From Limnobacter humi (GTDB lineage: Bacteria > Pseudomonadota > Gammaproteobacteria > Burkholderiales > Burkholderiaceae_B): a stretch of DNA of 64,000 nt. Both the position numbers and the translations under genes were made by a program. This document shows positions 47,760-57,602 of the stretch, in pieces (within the stretch, counting starts at the first letter, position 1; every line of letters begins with the position of its first letter). Below the pieces are notes generated by a model. That model was not told the DNA's origin. It was given only the letters and a program-made list of their open reading frames with translations, and did no database searches. The stretch is from contig NZ_JANIGO010000006.1 of assembly GCF_024518835.1 (NCBI RefSeq), forward strand, positions 62,001-126,000, in the 5' to 3' direction.

Positions 47760-48801
47760 TGGCATTGTTTTCTCGCTGCAACGCTACGGCGGCATCTCGG
47801 TGTATTTCAATGCACTGGTGTCGCAGTTGGCTGCCGGGCCTCAGCCCTGCGAATTGTTGTTGGCCAACCAGGGCCTTGTTGGAAAACCCGCCGACGCCCT
47901 GAAACCACACTATTCGTTTTATTCCCCCCGGTTGCTGGAGCGCTATCGCGACGTGTCTGCAACAGGCGAGCTGTTTCATTCATCGTACTATCGCTTGCCT
48001 AACCATCGCAGCATTCGGTCGGTCGTCACGGTGTACGACTTCACCTATGAGCGCTATTTTCCGTTCAAGCAACGGCTGGTGCATTCATGGCAAAAATTCC
48101 GGGCCATTCGGGCTGCCGATGCAGTGTTGTGTATCTCCGAAAGTACCCGGCGCGACCTGCTGACTTACCTGCCCGATGTCAACCCAGCCAAAGTCAAAGT
48201 CACGCACTTGGCAGCCAATCCTGTTTTTTTTGATGATGCACCATTCGATGGTCCATCGCCCTTGCCAGTCCAAGCCGACTCGGCTGGGTATGTGCTCTTT
48301 GTGGGCGCTCGGTCCACCTATAAAAATTTCATGCCCCTGGTGCATGCACTGAACGGGTCACACCTCCACCTGGTTTGTGTGGGCGGTGGCGATTTCACCG
48401 ATCCTGAAAAGCTGGCTTGTGAGCAACATTTGGCCGGGCGCTATCACCACCTGTCCTGGGCAGACGAACACACCCTCCGCCAACTCTACCGTGAAGCGGT
48501 TTGCCTGGTTTTTCCCTCCTTGTATGAGGGGTTTGGTATTCCGGTGGTCGAAGCCATGGCTGCAGGTTGTCCGGTGATTGCCAGCAATGTGTCCTCCATT
48601 CCTGAGGTGGCTGGCCAGGCCGGTATCTTGCTGGACAGTGTTACCGCAGACCACCTTCGCCAAGCCATCCGTGACGTGCAGGATACAGCCCGACGTGCCG
48701 ACATGGTGCAACTGGGCAAGCAGCATGCCGCGCAGTTCACCTGGGCAGCCTGCGCCAATGCCACGCTGGAGGCCTACCAGTCACTGTGCGCCTACAGGTA
48801 G
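47746..48801 (+). CDS. Glycosyltransferase, family 4 (GT-B)
   Basis: 351 residues from ATG 47746 (or 47749), overlapping the gmd stop by 14 bp. The start MMVFDGIVFSLQRYGGISVYF has the acceptor-binding GGI loop; the donor site is FPSLYEGFGIPVVEAMAAGCPV (E-x7-E type) followed by SSIPEV. It adds one sugar to the lipid-linked glycan in the cytoplasm. Its start resembles that of the truncated protein at 57196. Confidence 0.9.
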   Translation: MMVFDGIVFSLQRYGGISVYFNALVSQLAAGPQPCELLLANQGLVGKPADALKPHYSFYSPRLLERYRDVSATGELFHSSYYRLPNHRSIRSVVTVYDFTYERYFPFKQRLVHSWQKFRAIRAADAVLCISESTRRDLLTYLPDVNPAKVKVTHLAANPVFFDDAPFDGPSPLPVQADSAGYVLFVGARSTYKNFMPLVHALNGSHLHLVCVGGGDFTDPEKLACEQHLAGRYHHLSWADEHTLRQLYREAVCLVFPSLYEGFGIPVVEAMAAGCPVIASNVSSIPEVAGQAGILLDSVTADHLRQAIRDVQDTARRADMVQLGKQHAAQFTWAACANATLEAYQSLCAYR

Positions 48802-48806
48802 TCCGC

Positions 48807-50036
48807 ATGTCACCAGAACCCCAGCGCCGCATTCTGATATTGTCCCAATGGTTTCCACCCGAGCATGCGCCAATTGGCTACATGCTCAAGGAATTGGGCG
48901 AACACCTGTCCACGACCGGTTTTCAGGTGGAGGTTGTTACCGGTTTTCCCAACCACCCCACAGGCCGTGTTCAACCGCCGTATGCCAAGCAGTGGCGGTT
49001 GGTTGAACAACCAAACAACATCACCATCACGCGGTTGTGGCTGTTCACATCCGAACGTCGCAGCTTGCTCACACGGGCGCTCAATTTTTTGTCGTTCGTG
49101 CTGCGGGCCTTCCTCTACTTGCTCACCTGCCCCAAGCCAGCCTTGGTGTTTGCCGTGCTGCAGCCGCTACCGGTGGGTGTCATGTTGTTGTGGGTCGCCA
49201 AGCTGCGTGGTTTCAAGCTGATTTTCAATGTGCAAGACCTACACCCCGATGTCGTCATCGATCTCGGTCTTGTGCGTAACCCCGTCGTTATTCGCCTACT
49301 CAAATGGATGGAACGCAAGGCGTATGCCGGTGCTGACGCCTTGGCTGTCATTTGCGACGGTTTCAAACAGCATGTGCGTAGCCATGGCGCTGTGCAGCCG
49401 GTGGCTGTCATTCCCAACTGGATTGATGTGGATGAAATTCATCCCGATCCGGCGGCTGGTGCTGCATTTTTAACATCACATGGCTTAAATCCCAACAAGC
49501 CTGTGGTGCTGTACGCGGGTACCATCGGCCATGTATCCGGGGCTCAGGTTGTCATCGACGCTGCCCGGCAGTTGCCCGGCGTTCAATGGCTGTTTGTGGG
49601 TGAAGGCCCGGTGCTTGCCGATCTGAAGCGTCAGGCTCACGGCATGAGCCACATTTATTTTTTGCCCTTTCAACCCCGGGCGCAACTCAATGCGGTGCAA
49701 AATTGTGCGGCGTTGTCCTTGGTGAGTTTGTTGCCTGGCAAAGGCACCTATTCAGTGCCCAGCAAAGTGCTGGGGTACATGGCTGCTGGCAAACCAGTGC
49801 TGGCCAGTGTGGATGCCAACAGCGAAACGGCCCGCCTGGTCGATGATGCTGAATGTGGTTGGGTGGTGCCTGCCGGTGATGCAAATGCCCTGGCCCAAGC
49901 GGTACAACAGCTGCTCGGCGATCCAAGCGCTGCAGGCCGCATGGGCCTGCAGGGCCGCTTGTACCTGGAAACTCGATACAGCCGCAGGGCGGTCTGTACC
50001 GAGTACGAAACACTGTTCCGGCAAATCCTGACATGA
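48807..50036 (+). CDS. Glycosyltransferase, WbuB-like (GT4)
   Basis: 409 residues from ATG 48807, with AGGTAG upstream at the previous stop. ILSQWFPPEHAPIGYMLKELG is the N-terminal acceptor region; GTIGHVSGAQVVIDAA and PSKVLGYMAAGKPVLASVD form the nucleotide-sugar site. WbuB-type enzymes transfer fucosamine-like N-acetylated 6-deoxy sugars. It is followed by an ATGA-coupled acetyltransferase gene. Confidence 0.9.
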   Translation: MSPEPQRRILILSQWFPPEHAPIGYMLKELGEHLSTTGFQVEVVTGFPNHPTGRVQPPYAKQWRLVEQPNNITITRLWLFTSERRSLLTRALNFLSFVLRAFLYLLTCPKPALVFAVLQPLPVGVMLLWVAKLRGFKLIFNVQDLHPDVVIDLGLVRNPVVIRLLKWMERKAYAGADALAVICDGFKQHVRSHGAVQPVAVIPNWIDVDEIHPDPAAGAAFLTSHGLNPNKPVVLYAGTIGHVSGAQVVIDAARQLPGVQWLFVGEGPVLADLKRQAHGMSHIYFLPFQPRAQLNAVQNCAALSLVSLLPGKGTYSVPSKVLGYMAAGKPVLASVDANSETARLVDDAECGWVVPAGDANALAQAVQQLLGDPSAAGRMGLQGRLYLETRYSRRAVCTEYETLFRQILT

Positions 50037-50644
50037 CCACCATACGCCCCGCCCATTTGGCCGACATACCCGCCATTGTGGATGTCCACATTCAAGCCTT
50101 TCCGGGCTTTTTTCTCACCCTGATGGGGCGCCCGTTTCTGCGCCTGCTCTACCTCGGTTTTTTGCAGTCCGCGCAAGGCATGGTTTATGTGGCGGTGAAT
50201 GCCCAAGGCGATGTGCTTGGCTTTGTGGCGGGCACCGCGCAGCCGCAGGGGTTTTTCGGGCAACTCTTGCGCAAGCAATGGTTTCGCTTTGGACTGGCCG
50301 CCGTGTGGCCGCTGTGTCGCAGGCCGTCGCTGGTGGCCATCAAATTGTGGTCGGCCCTGTTTTATCGGGGCGAAACCCTGCCAGACCTTCCCAACGCTGC
50401 TTTGCTCAGCAGCCTGGGTGTGCACCCGCAAGCACACCGGCAAGGGCTGGGGCGCCAGTTGGTGGCCGCTTTTGTGGCCTGGTCAGCCCAGCACGGTTGC
50501 CCCGCGGTTTACCTCACCACCGACCAAAGCAACAACACCAAGGCCAATACTTTTTACCTGGAGTGCGGCTTCCAATTGGCAGGCACCTGCAAACGGCCAC
50601 CCAATCGTATACTTAACCGATATTTACTTCGAATCCAGCCATGA
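50033..50644 (+). CDS. GNAT acetyltransferase of the polysaccharide locus
   Basis: 203 residues. Acetyl-CoA site [15 protein letters not shown] near residues 128-142 (R-x-x-G-x-G/A) and the last strand NTFYLECGF. It is coupled on both sides to a glycosyltransferase and the DegT aminotransferase, so it probably N-acetylates the amino sugar made by the aminotransferase. Confidence 0.87.
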   Translation: MTTIRPAHLADIPAIVDVHIQAFPGFFLTLMGRPFLRLLYLGFLQSAQGMVYVAVNAQGDVLGFVAGTAQPQGFFGQLLRKQWFRFGLAAVWPLCRRPSLVAIKLWSALFYRGETLPDLPNAALLSSLGVHPQAHRQGLGRQLVAAFVAWSAQHGCPAVYLTTDQSNNTKANTFYLECGFQLAGTCKRPPNRILNRYLLRIQP

Positions 50645-51822
50645 GCGCCTTGCCCTTTTTGCCCTTTGCCCTGCCTGAAATCGGCGAGGAAGAAATTCAG
50701 GAAGTGGCCACCTGCCTGCGTTCCGGTTGGCTCACCACTGGCCCCAAAACCCGCCAGTTTGAGCAAGACTTTGAAGCCGTTCTCAATGCCATGAACCCGG
50801 ATTTACCCCCGGTTCAGGCCATCGCTGTCAACTCGGCCACTGCCGGTTTGCACCTGGCCCTGGAGGCCTTGGGCATAGGCCCTGGTGATGAGGTCATTGT
50901 TCCCACGCACACCTTCACCGCCACCGCCGAAGTGGTGCGTTACATGGGTGCCGATGTGGTGTTGGTGGACGTGCTGCCGGGCAGCCTCAATATCGACCTG
51001 CAAGCAGCCCGCAAGGCGGTCACTGCCCGCACCAAGGCCATCATGCCGGTGCACTACGCCGGTTTGGCGGTGGACATGCCCGCGCTGCTGGCATTCGCTC
51101 AGGAATTCAACCTCAGGGTGGTGGAGGATGCAGCCCATGCGTTCCCCACCCTGCACAACGGCGTGGCTGTCGGCAAATTCAACAGCGATGCCGCCGTGTT
51201 CAGTTTTTACGCCAACAAAACCATGACCACCGGTGAAGGCGGCATGGTGGTGTCGCGCCATCCCGAGTTGATTGCCCGCGCAAAAACCATGCGCCTGCAT
51301 GGCATCAATCGGGATGTGTTCGACCGCTTCACCGCCAAAACACCCAGCTGGTATTACGAGGTGGTAGCCCCTGGCTTCAAATACAACCTGACCGACATTG
51401 CCTCTGCCATCGGCATTCATCAGCTGAAAAAGTCCAGTCAGTTTCAGCGGCGCCGCGAGGCCATCGCCAATCGGTATTCAGAAGCTTTGGCCGACCTGCC
51501 ATTGGTGTTGCCGGAACATGCGGGCCCCAATGGTTTGCACGCCTGGCACCTGTACGTGGTGCGTCTGGCCGACCACACCCCCAAAACCCGCGACGACGTG
51601 GTCGAGGCCTTGTACGCACAGGGCATTGGTTGCAGCGTGCATTACATTCCGCTGCACTTGCAGCCTTACTGGCGCGACCGCTATGCCCTCAAGGCGAGCG
51701 ATTTCCCGGTCAGTCAAAAAGCCTATGAACGCATGTTGTCCATCCCGCTGTACTCAAAAATGACCGACGCCGATGTGGACCGCGTGATTGCTGCCATGCA
51801 CGCCGTGTTTGCCCATGCCTAA
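50641..51822 (+). CDS. DegT/DnrJ/EryC1 sugar aminotransferase
   Basis: 393 residues, PLP-dependent. The Schiff-base Lys is in [15 protein letters not shown]; earlier motifs are [27 protein letters not shown] and [10 protein letters not shown]. It transfers an amino group to a 4-keto-6-deoxy nucleotide sugar. Substrate could come from Gmd (GDP-perosamine) or from the CapD/PglF-type dehydratase (4-amino-UDP sugar). PglE-like character is suggested by the neighbouring PglC-type enzyme. Confidence 0.9.
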   Translation: MSALPFLPFALPEIGEEEIQEVATCLRSGWLTTGPKTRQFEQDFEAVLNAMNPDLPPVQAIAVNSATAGLHLALEALGIGPGDEVIVPTHTFTATAEVVRYMGADVVLVDVLPGSLNIDLQAARKAVTARTKAIMPVHYAGLAVDMPALLAFAQEFNLRVVEDAAHAFPTLHNGVAVGKFNSDAAVFSFYANKTMTTGEGGMVVSRHPELIARAKTMRLHGINRDVFDRFTAKTPSWYYEVVAPGFKYNLTDIASAIGIHQLKKSSQFQRRREAIANRYSEALADLPLVLPEHAGPNGLHAWHLYVVRLADHTPKTRDDVVEALYAQGIGCSVHYIPLHLQPYWRDRYALKASDFPVSQKAYERMLSIPLYSKMTDADVDRVIAAMHAVFAHA

Positions 51823-52408
51823 GCGCCTGTTTGACATTCTCGCCAGCCTGGCAGGCTTGGTGCTGCTGTCGCCCGTGCTGGTCGCCATTGCCGTGCTCAT
51901 CAAGCGCGACTCACCGGGCCCCGTCTTTTTTCGCCAGGAACGAATCGGGCGTGGCGGTGTGCCGTTTCGCATTCACAAATTTCGAACCATGACCGTGCAG
52001 GCACCCAGCCTGGGGCCTCAAATCACCGTCGGCAATGACCATCGCATCACCCGCATCGGCGGGTTTCTCCGCCATTACAAGCTCGACGAATTGCCGCAGT
52101 TGCTGGATGTATTGCTGGGCAGCATGAGCATTGTCGGCCCTCGGCCCGAGGTGCCCAAATACGTGGCCCTTTACCCTGCAGACATTAAAAAAACCGTGCT
52201 GTCGGTTCGCCCTGGCATTACTGACCTGGCGTCCATTGAATACCGAAGCGAAAGTGAATTGTTGGGCCAAAGCAGCAACCCGGAACACACCTACATTCAC
52301 GAGGTCATGCCGGCCAAGTTAAAGTACTGTGTGCAGTATGTAGAGCAGCAAAGCTTACTGCTCGATCTGCGCATCATTCTCCGAACTTTTTTGGCCATTT
52401 TGAAGTAG
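51815..52408 (+). CDS. PglC-type priming sugar-phosphate transferase
   Basis: 197 residues from ATG 51815, overlapping the aminotransferase stop. One re-entrant hydrophobic helix ([20 protein letters not shown]) then the catalytic region [32 protein letters not shown] and [11 protein letters not shown]. Small single-domain monotopic form. It transfers a sugar phosphate to undecaprenyl phosphate, first step of unit assembly. The 3' end overlaps the convergent dehydratase gene by 54 bp. Confidence 0.93.
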   Translation: MPKRLFDILASLAGLVLLSPVLVAIAVLIKRDSPGPVFFRQERIGRGGVPFRIHKFRTMTVQAPSLGPQITVGNDHRITRIGGFLRHYKLDELPQLLDVLLGSMSIVGPRPEVPKYVALYPADIKKTVLSVRPGITDLASIEYRSESELLGQSSNPEHTYIHEVMPAKLKYCVQYVEQQSLLLDLRIILRTFLAILK

Positions 52409-54280
52409 GGCATTGTGGGTATCAGCCTCGGGTTGATACCCATCCACCAAGCGCAGCAGCAACTGTTTCAATGCGGGCACATCCCGGTTGTTCATGATCT
52501 GCTGAAATGCGGCCACCTCTTGTTCTACAGCCTCATCGGGCAAATGGACCTCGTGTGCCTTCATGATTTTCGGATGGTCCGTTGGTTGGGGGTTGTGTCC
52601 TATCAACAATTCCTCGTACAGCTTTTCGCCGGGTCGTAAACCAGTGACGCGAATTTCAATGTCCCCGTCGGCGCTGGCGCTCATCTTTGGGGTGTAGCCC
52701 GCCAGTTTGATCATCCGAATGGCCAAATCCAGAATGCGAATGGGCTCCCCCATGTTCAGCACAAACACCTCGCCACCTTGGGCCATGGCACCTGCCTGAA
52801 TCACCAGTTGAGCCGCTTCCGGAATGGTCATGAAGTAGCGCGTCACCTCCGGGTGGGTAATGGTGACAGGGCCTAGCTTGGCAATTTGTTGTCGAAACAA
52901 GGGCACCACAGAACCACTGGAGCCCAATACATTCCCAAATCGCACCATGCAAAATCGGGTGTGCACACCCGGTTTGGCCGCCAGTGCCTGCAAGGCCAAT
53001 TCAGCCAGTCGTTTGCTGGCCCCCATGATGTTGGTGGGCCGCACAGCCTTGTCGGTGCTAATCAGCACAAAATCGGCCACGCCGGTTTCGGCCGCCACTT
53101 GTGCGGTAATCCGTGTACCCAAAAAATTGTTGCGTACGCCCTCAAACGGGTTCAACTCCACCAGGGGCACATGTTTGTAGGCCGCCGCATGGTAAACAGT
53201 GTCGGGCTTCACCACTGCAAACACCTCACGCAGGCGGTTGGCGTCCCGCACATCGCCCAAAATCGGCGACAACTCAACCCCTCGGTAAAAGCTGTTCACC
53301 CGCTGTTCCAGCTCATGGTGAATGCTGTACAAGGCAAACTCGTTGTTTTCCAGCAGCACCAGGCGGCTGGGGCGGGTGGCCAGCACCTGCCGGCACAATT
53401 CCGAGCCAATGCTGCCGCCCGCACCGGTCACCACCACCACTTTCCCATGGTTTTTGCGGTTCAGCAGTTCCACATCTGGTGGTACATGGCCACGGCCCAG
53501 CAAGTCGTCAATGTCCAGTTCGCGAATGGAGGCATGCTGGTCGCCCAGGGTCAGCCCAGCGGTTTGAATGTGCACCGGCAGGCCCTGGCAGTGCTCAATA
53601 ATTTGCTTGCGCTTGCCGTCCGAACCTGCACCCAGGGCAATCACCAGGTCCGACACTTCGTAATTCACAATCACATCCCGAAGCTGTTCGCCTGAAAACA
53701 CCCGGTGGCCCAGCATATTGCGGCCCACCAACTGTGGATCGTCATCCACAAAACCCAGTTGCAGGTATTCCGGCGAGGTTTTCAGGGCTTCAGACAGGCG
53801 AATGGCCTCATCGCCGGCACCCACAATCAGCAAACGCCGGCGCAGCAGGCGCAGGCGTGGGTCCACCCGGGCTGACAGTAACCAAAACCTTGCGAACATG
53901 CGCGAGCCCGTCACAAAGGCCACCAGAATCAGCGGCTGCAGCACGCCCAGCGAACGGGGCAGGGGGTTCACATGGAACAGCAATAGCCAAGCGGTATACC
54001 CGCCGGCATACACCCCAATGGCCTTCATGATCTGTTTGAGTGCAGCCAGGTCGGTGTAGCGGAATATGGCTCTGTACAGCCCAAAATGAATGAAAATTGG
54101 CAGCGCCAGCATGGGCCCCAGCCAATACGGTATCCATTCATTGCCCTTGGGTACGTGAAGGCCGTCAATGCGCTGGCTAAAGGCCAGCCAGGTGGCCAGT
54201 ACACCCAACGCAATGTCCAGCAGCATCACAACAGATTGCTTGACTGGGCGGGGCAGGTTGGTGAGTTGTTCTGAGGTCAA
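52355..54280 (-). CDS. Membrane-anchored nucleoside-diphosphate-sugar 4,6-dehydratase (CapD/PglF/WbpM type)
   Basis: 641 residues. Four membrane segments (1-145), a Rossmann-like CoA-binding-type domain (about 150-280), then the SDR domain from VVVTGAGGSIGSELC near 290. Active-site region LISTDKAVRPTNIMGASKR has the Ser-Met-Lys form of this branch. It makes a UDP-4-keto-6-deoxy HexNAc. The only minus-strand gene between two plus-strand blocks; its upstream region is the AT-rich gap. Confidence 0.92.
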   Translation of the reverse strand: MTSEQLTNLPRPVKQSVVMLLDIALGVLATWLAFSQRIDGLHVPKGNEWIPYWLGPMLALPIFIHFGLYRAIFRYTDLAALKQIMKAIGVYAGGYTAWLLLFHVNPLPRSLGVLQPLILVAFVTGSRMFARFWLLSARVDPRLRLLRRRLLIVGAGDEAIRLSEALKTSPEYLQLGFVDDDPQLVGRNMLGHRVFSGEQLRDVIVNYEVSDLVIALGAGSDGKRKQIIEHCQGLPVHIQTAGLTLGDQHASIRELDIDDLLGRGHVPPDVELLNRKNHGKVVVVTGAGGSIGSELCRQVLATRPSRLVLLENNEFALYSIHHELEQRVNSFYRGVELSPILGDVRDANRLREVFAVVKPDTVYHAAAYKHVPLVELNPFEGVRNNFLGTRITAQVAAETGVADFVLISTDKAVRPTNIMGASKRLAELALQALAAKPGVHTRFCMVRFGNVLGSSGSVVPLFRQQIAKLGPVTITHPEVTRYFMTIPEAAQLVIQAGAMAQGGEVFVLNMGEPIRILDLAIRMIKLAGYTPKMSASADGDIEIRVTGLRPGEKLYEELLIGHNPQPTDHPKIMKAHEVHLPDEAVEQEVAAFQQIMNNRDVPALKQLLLRLVDGYQPEADTHNALLQNGQKSSENDAQIEQ

Positions 54281-54996
54281 GGTCGTGGGCTATTTGTCAG
54301 CGGTCAGCAATGGGCTTGATGTTAAAGCACTTCAGCTTGCCCAGTCTTTGATTTCATCAAACAGAGACGCCTCTCGATGAAATTAAGGACAACCTGCAAA
54401 CCTTTTACGTCCTCGCACGTTAAAATCGAGCTACTGCCACTGTTCATTCCACCTATGCCCACCCAAATGCTGTTCGAATGCTGGTATTTAACCCTCCAGA
54501 GCTGACCTAATGGGTGTTGGAGGCCGTTCGTGAAGCCAACCCACCTCGCGTGTATGTTTAAGCTTCAAACTATGGGGTTTTTCGAGATTGGTACAGGTCT
54601 AGGGGTGAGCATCATGGCGGCGAGCATGGATGCACTCTGATGAGAAAATTGCGGATTGACCAAAAATACGTTCGGGTAAGTCGACATTTAAAACTTAATT
54701 TGATCGGATGCACCGCTTTTTTGCGTTTAATTGTTGACCTGGTGTATTGATGTAAACTCGTAAGGAAGGATCACCCATGGGCAAATGCACATCTTAAATT
54801 CGGAGGCGACTCTGTCGTCTTAGCTCAAAACTTGGATTTGAATTTGCTTTCCGGCCCTGATACGCCTCTCACCTCTGGGAAGATATGCGACCAATTCGTT
54901 TTCCGATATTGCTTTGCGTGCATATTCTTTCTTGAGACGGAGCTATATTCCAGCACTTCTTCAAGTCACCAAGCTCAATCGGTGTTTACCCAAGCC
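54281..54996. other. AT-richer gap with no supported gene
   Basis: No convincing long coding frame. It has a short inverted repeat (ATTTCATC 54351-54358, GATGAAAT 54376-54383), and at 54778 a six-codon frame (MGKCTS) behind AAGGAAGGA, which may be a leader or a relic. The frame of the flippase extends upstream to 54832 without start-site support. The divergent promoters for the dehydratase and the flippase should lie here. Base composition differs from the DNA to the left. Confidence 0.5.
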
Positions 54997-56370
54997 ATGG
55001 CAAGACAACTACTAACTCGATTGCGCCAATACTTTCGATTGAAACCATTCGATCTCAGCACGCCTGCCGGAATAGATCGCGAGCGCAATCGAGTGGCACT
55101 GTTGTCGATGTTAACCAATGCGGCCAGCAAAGGAACTTCCATGTTGCTTGTTTTTGCAGGCATTTCATGGACATTACCATACTTAGGTACTGAGCGCTTC
55201 GGTGTCTGGATGACCGTCTTAAGCTTAAGTGTTGTACTGTCATTCATGGATTTGGGTGTTGGTAACGCATTAACAAATCAAATATCGAAGGCTTATGTTG
55301 GCCCTCGACAGTTGTTAGTCGAGGCTTACACCGGCGGTTTGTCTGTCATGGCAGCTCTTGCGCTACTGGTGTACTTCATTCTCAGAGTTGCTGATCAATT
55401 CATTCCCTGGGAACTTGTTTTCAAGACTGTCAATCCGGCTGTGCTTGCTGAGGCTGAGCACGCTTTGCTTGTTTTCTATGCCTTATTTGCTGTTCAGCTT
55501 TTTTCCAATGCTGTTTTGCGAGCGCATGCAGGTATGCAAAAGGCTTATCGGGCAAACACATTAAACATTTTGCTCGCCTTGTTAGCCATTCTTTTACTGC
55601 ATTTCGCAGCTCAGAAAAAAATGGATGTTGATGTGTTGTTAACCATCACATTGTTACCTGTCTGTGCATCTGGGTTTTTGATTTTTGCCCGTCAACTCTA
55701 CAAAGGTATTTATGATCCTCGCTGTGTAACTCGATCTGTTCGCGAGCATGGATGGCCGGTGCTTTCAGTAGGGGGGTTGTTTTTGATTCTTCAAATTGCC
55801 GCAATGGTCGGTTGGGGGGCGGATACTCTGGTCATCTCATCGATTGTAGGTGTTGGCGGTGTTGCTGCTTTTGCAATTGCACAGCGGTTGTTTCAATTTG
55901 TATCGCAGCCTTTAAGTATCATTAATGCACCGCTTTGGCCCGCTTACGCAAATGCACATGCCCAAGGCAATCTCGCTTACGTCCGTCAATTATTTCAAAG
56001 AAGCTTGCTTATTACGCTAGGCTTTGCAAGCACTATGGCTTTACTGGTGGCTTGTGCTGCGCCATGGGCTATTCAGCACCTGTCCAAATCTACCGTGCAG
56101 CTTGGTGTTGTTTTTATTGTGTTGTACGCGATGTGGACCGTCATTGAGTCGGTTGGTAATGCACTTGGAATATTTTTGAATGGTATCGGTGTCATTCGAT
56201 ATCAGGTCATCATTTCTTCTCTGTTTGCGCTCATTGTATTGCCTTTAAAAATTTCGTTGACATATCACTACGGTATTGAAGGCCTTGTGTTTGCCAATAT
56301 TTGTGCCTATCTTCTGCTGGTAGCCTTGCCATATATTTATTTATTCCGTACCAAACGCATCAGCGTTTAA
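54997..56370 (+). CDS. Wzx-type oligosaccharide flippase
   Basis: 457 residues from ATG 54997. Twelve or more membrane segments in the MATE/MVF pattern (LLSMLTNAASKGTSMLLVFA, GVWMTVLSLSVVLSFMDLG). It moves lipid-linked repeat units to the periplasm. Codon use is AT-richer than in flanking genes, typical of laterally gained O-antigen flippases. Confidence 0.85.
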   Translation: MARQLLTRLRQYFRLKPFDLSTPAGIDRERNRVALLSMLTNAASKGTSMLLVFAGISWTLPYLGTERFGVWMTVLSLSVVLSFMDLGVGNALTNQISKAYVGPRQLLVEAYTGGLSVMAALALLVYFILRVADQFIPWELVFKTVNPAVLAEAEHALLVFYALFAVQLFSNAVLRAHAGMQKAYRANTLNILLALLAILLLHFAAQKKMDVDVLLTITLLPVCASGFLIFARQLYKGIYDPRCVTRSVREHGWPVLSVGGLFLILQIAAMVGWGADTLVISSIVGVGGVAAFAIAQRLFQFVSQPLSIINAPLWPAYANAHAQGNLAYVRQLFQRSLLITLGFASTMALLVACAAPWAIQHLSKSTVQLGVVFIVLYAMWTVIESVGNALGIFLNGIGVIRYQVIISSLFALIVLPLKISLTYHYGIEGLVFANICAYLLLVALPYIYLFRTKRISV

Positions 56371-56401
56371 TTAATTGAAATCTTCGGATCTAGAGGAAGA
56401 A

Positions 56402-57193
56402 ATGGATTGTCCTATATGTAATGCAGCGCTCGAAATAGTGTTTTCAACAAAAGTCATGCGGAAGTATGACGCCGATTTCGAGCATTGTCCTCAGTGTGGT
56501 TTTTTGCGAGCACACAATCCGCATTGGCTTGAGGAGGCTTACTCATCGGCTATTGCTGATGCAGATACCGGGCTTATTCGACGTAACATATCCATAGCGG
56601 CGAAGGTTGCGGGAATTTTGTATTTTGTGGTCGATACTAAACAGTCTCAAAACATTTATTTGGATGCAGCTGGTGGATATGGCACCTTGACCCGAATGAT
56701 GAGAGACATTGGATTTAATTTTTTCTGGTCAGACAAATACTGCGAAAATATTCTTGCCAAGGGTTTTGAATACCAGCGTGAAATGGGTAACTGTTATGCG
56801 GTTACTGCAATGGAAGTCATGGAGCATCTGGTTGATCCTGTATCGTTTGTGGAAGAGGCCATCGCCTCTGTGAACGCCGATTTATTCATTTTTACCACTG
56901 AGTTGTATTCAGGCGGGCCGCCCCAGCCCGACAAATGGTGGTACTACGCGTTTCCAACTGGGCAACATATTGGCTTCTTCCAGCAGAGAACCTTGGAAGC
57001 CATCGCCCATCGCCTGGGTTTGTATGTCATCAGTGCAAACGGTATCCATGCATTTTCCCGTCAGCCGTTGAGTTGGTGGAAATTCGCGTTCGCAACGCAT
57101 CCCATTTGGTCACGAATATTGGTTCCTTTTATTTCAAGGAGTATTGGTTCCCTTACCACACCAGACCACCAGAAATTGATCGGAACCATCTAG
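56402..57193 (+). CDS. SAM-dependent methyltransferase with N-terminal zinc ribbon
   Basis: 263 residues from ATG 56402 with GAGGAA upstream. An N-terminal C-P-I-C...C-P-Q-C-G-F motif at 2-35 binds zinc; the methyltransferase core has LDAAGGYGTLTRMMRDIG and EVMEHLVDP. Sugar-modifying methyltransferases of O-antigen loci have this form. The gene is low in GC and followed after 2 bp by a truncated glycosyltransferase. Confidence 0.85.
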   Translation: MDCPICNAALEIVFSTKVMRKYDADFEHCPQCGFLRAHNPHWLEEAYSSAIADADTGLIRRNISIAAKVAGILYFVVDTKQSQNIYLDAAGGYGTLTRMMRDIGFNFFWSDKYCENILAKGFEYQREMGNCYAVTAMEVMEHLVDPVSFVEEAIASVNADLFIFTTELYSGGPPQPDKWWYYAFPTGQHIGFFQQRTLEAIAHRLGLYVISANGIHAFSRQPLSWWKFAFATHPIWSRILVPFISRSIGSLTTPDHQKLIGTI

Positions 57194-57195
57194 GA

Positions 57196-57294
57196 ATGCG
57201 AATCGTATTTGATTATCAGATTTTTTCTGGGCAACCGTACGGTGGGATTTCTCGATATTTCTATGAGTTGGCTGAATCGCCCCGCTTTCCCTAG
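57196..57294 (+). pseudogene. Glycosyltransferase cut off by an IS element
   Basis: ATG 57196 opens MRIVFDYQIFSGQPYGGI, the N-terminal start of a GT4 enzyme (compare the GGI loop of the gene at 47746). The native frame runs into the left inverted repeat of the IS at 57273 and stops at TAG 57292. About 26 native codons remain. The rest of the gene is not found beyond the IS. Confidence 0.8.
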
Positions 57295-57335
57295 GCACTT
57301 TTTATCCTCACAATACGTGCCAGGAGAAATGTGCA

Positions 57336-57602
57336 ATGCCCAAGATTCAATTCACCGAAGAATTCCGTCAAGAAGCCATCCGTCAAATTGTTGACCGAGG
57401 CCGCCCCGTGGCCGAGGTCTCTGCCGCGCTCGGTGTGTCAACCCATAGCCTGTATGCCTGGCTGAAGGAGTTCAAGAAACCTATCGAAGTATCTGCCGCC
57501 GAAGAGGAGGTCAAGCGCCTGCAGGCTGAACTTCGCAAAGTTACCGAGGAGCGCGACATCTTAAAAAAGGCCGCCGCGTACTTTGCCAGCCAGTCAAGGT
57601 GA
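57336..57602 (+). CDS. IS3-family transposase OrfA
   Basis: 88 residues. Helix-turn-helix EEFRQEAIRQIVDRGRPVAE with VSTHSLYAWLKEF, then a leucine-zipper-like coiled coil (EEEVKRLQAELRKVTEERDIL) ending at ILKKAAAYF. The slippery heptamer A-AAA-AAG at 57563-57569 lies in its frame near the end, the signal for the -1 shift into orfB. Intact. Confidence 0.9.
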   Translation: MPKIQFTEEFRQEAIRQIVDRGRPVAEVSAALGVSTHSLYAWLKEFKKPIEVSAAEEEVKRLQAELRKVTEERDILKKAAAYFASQSR

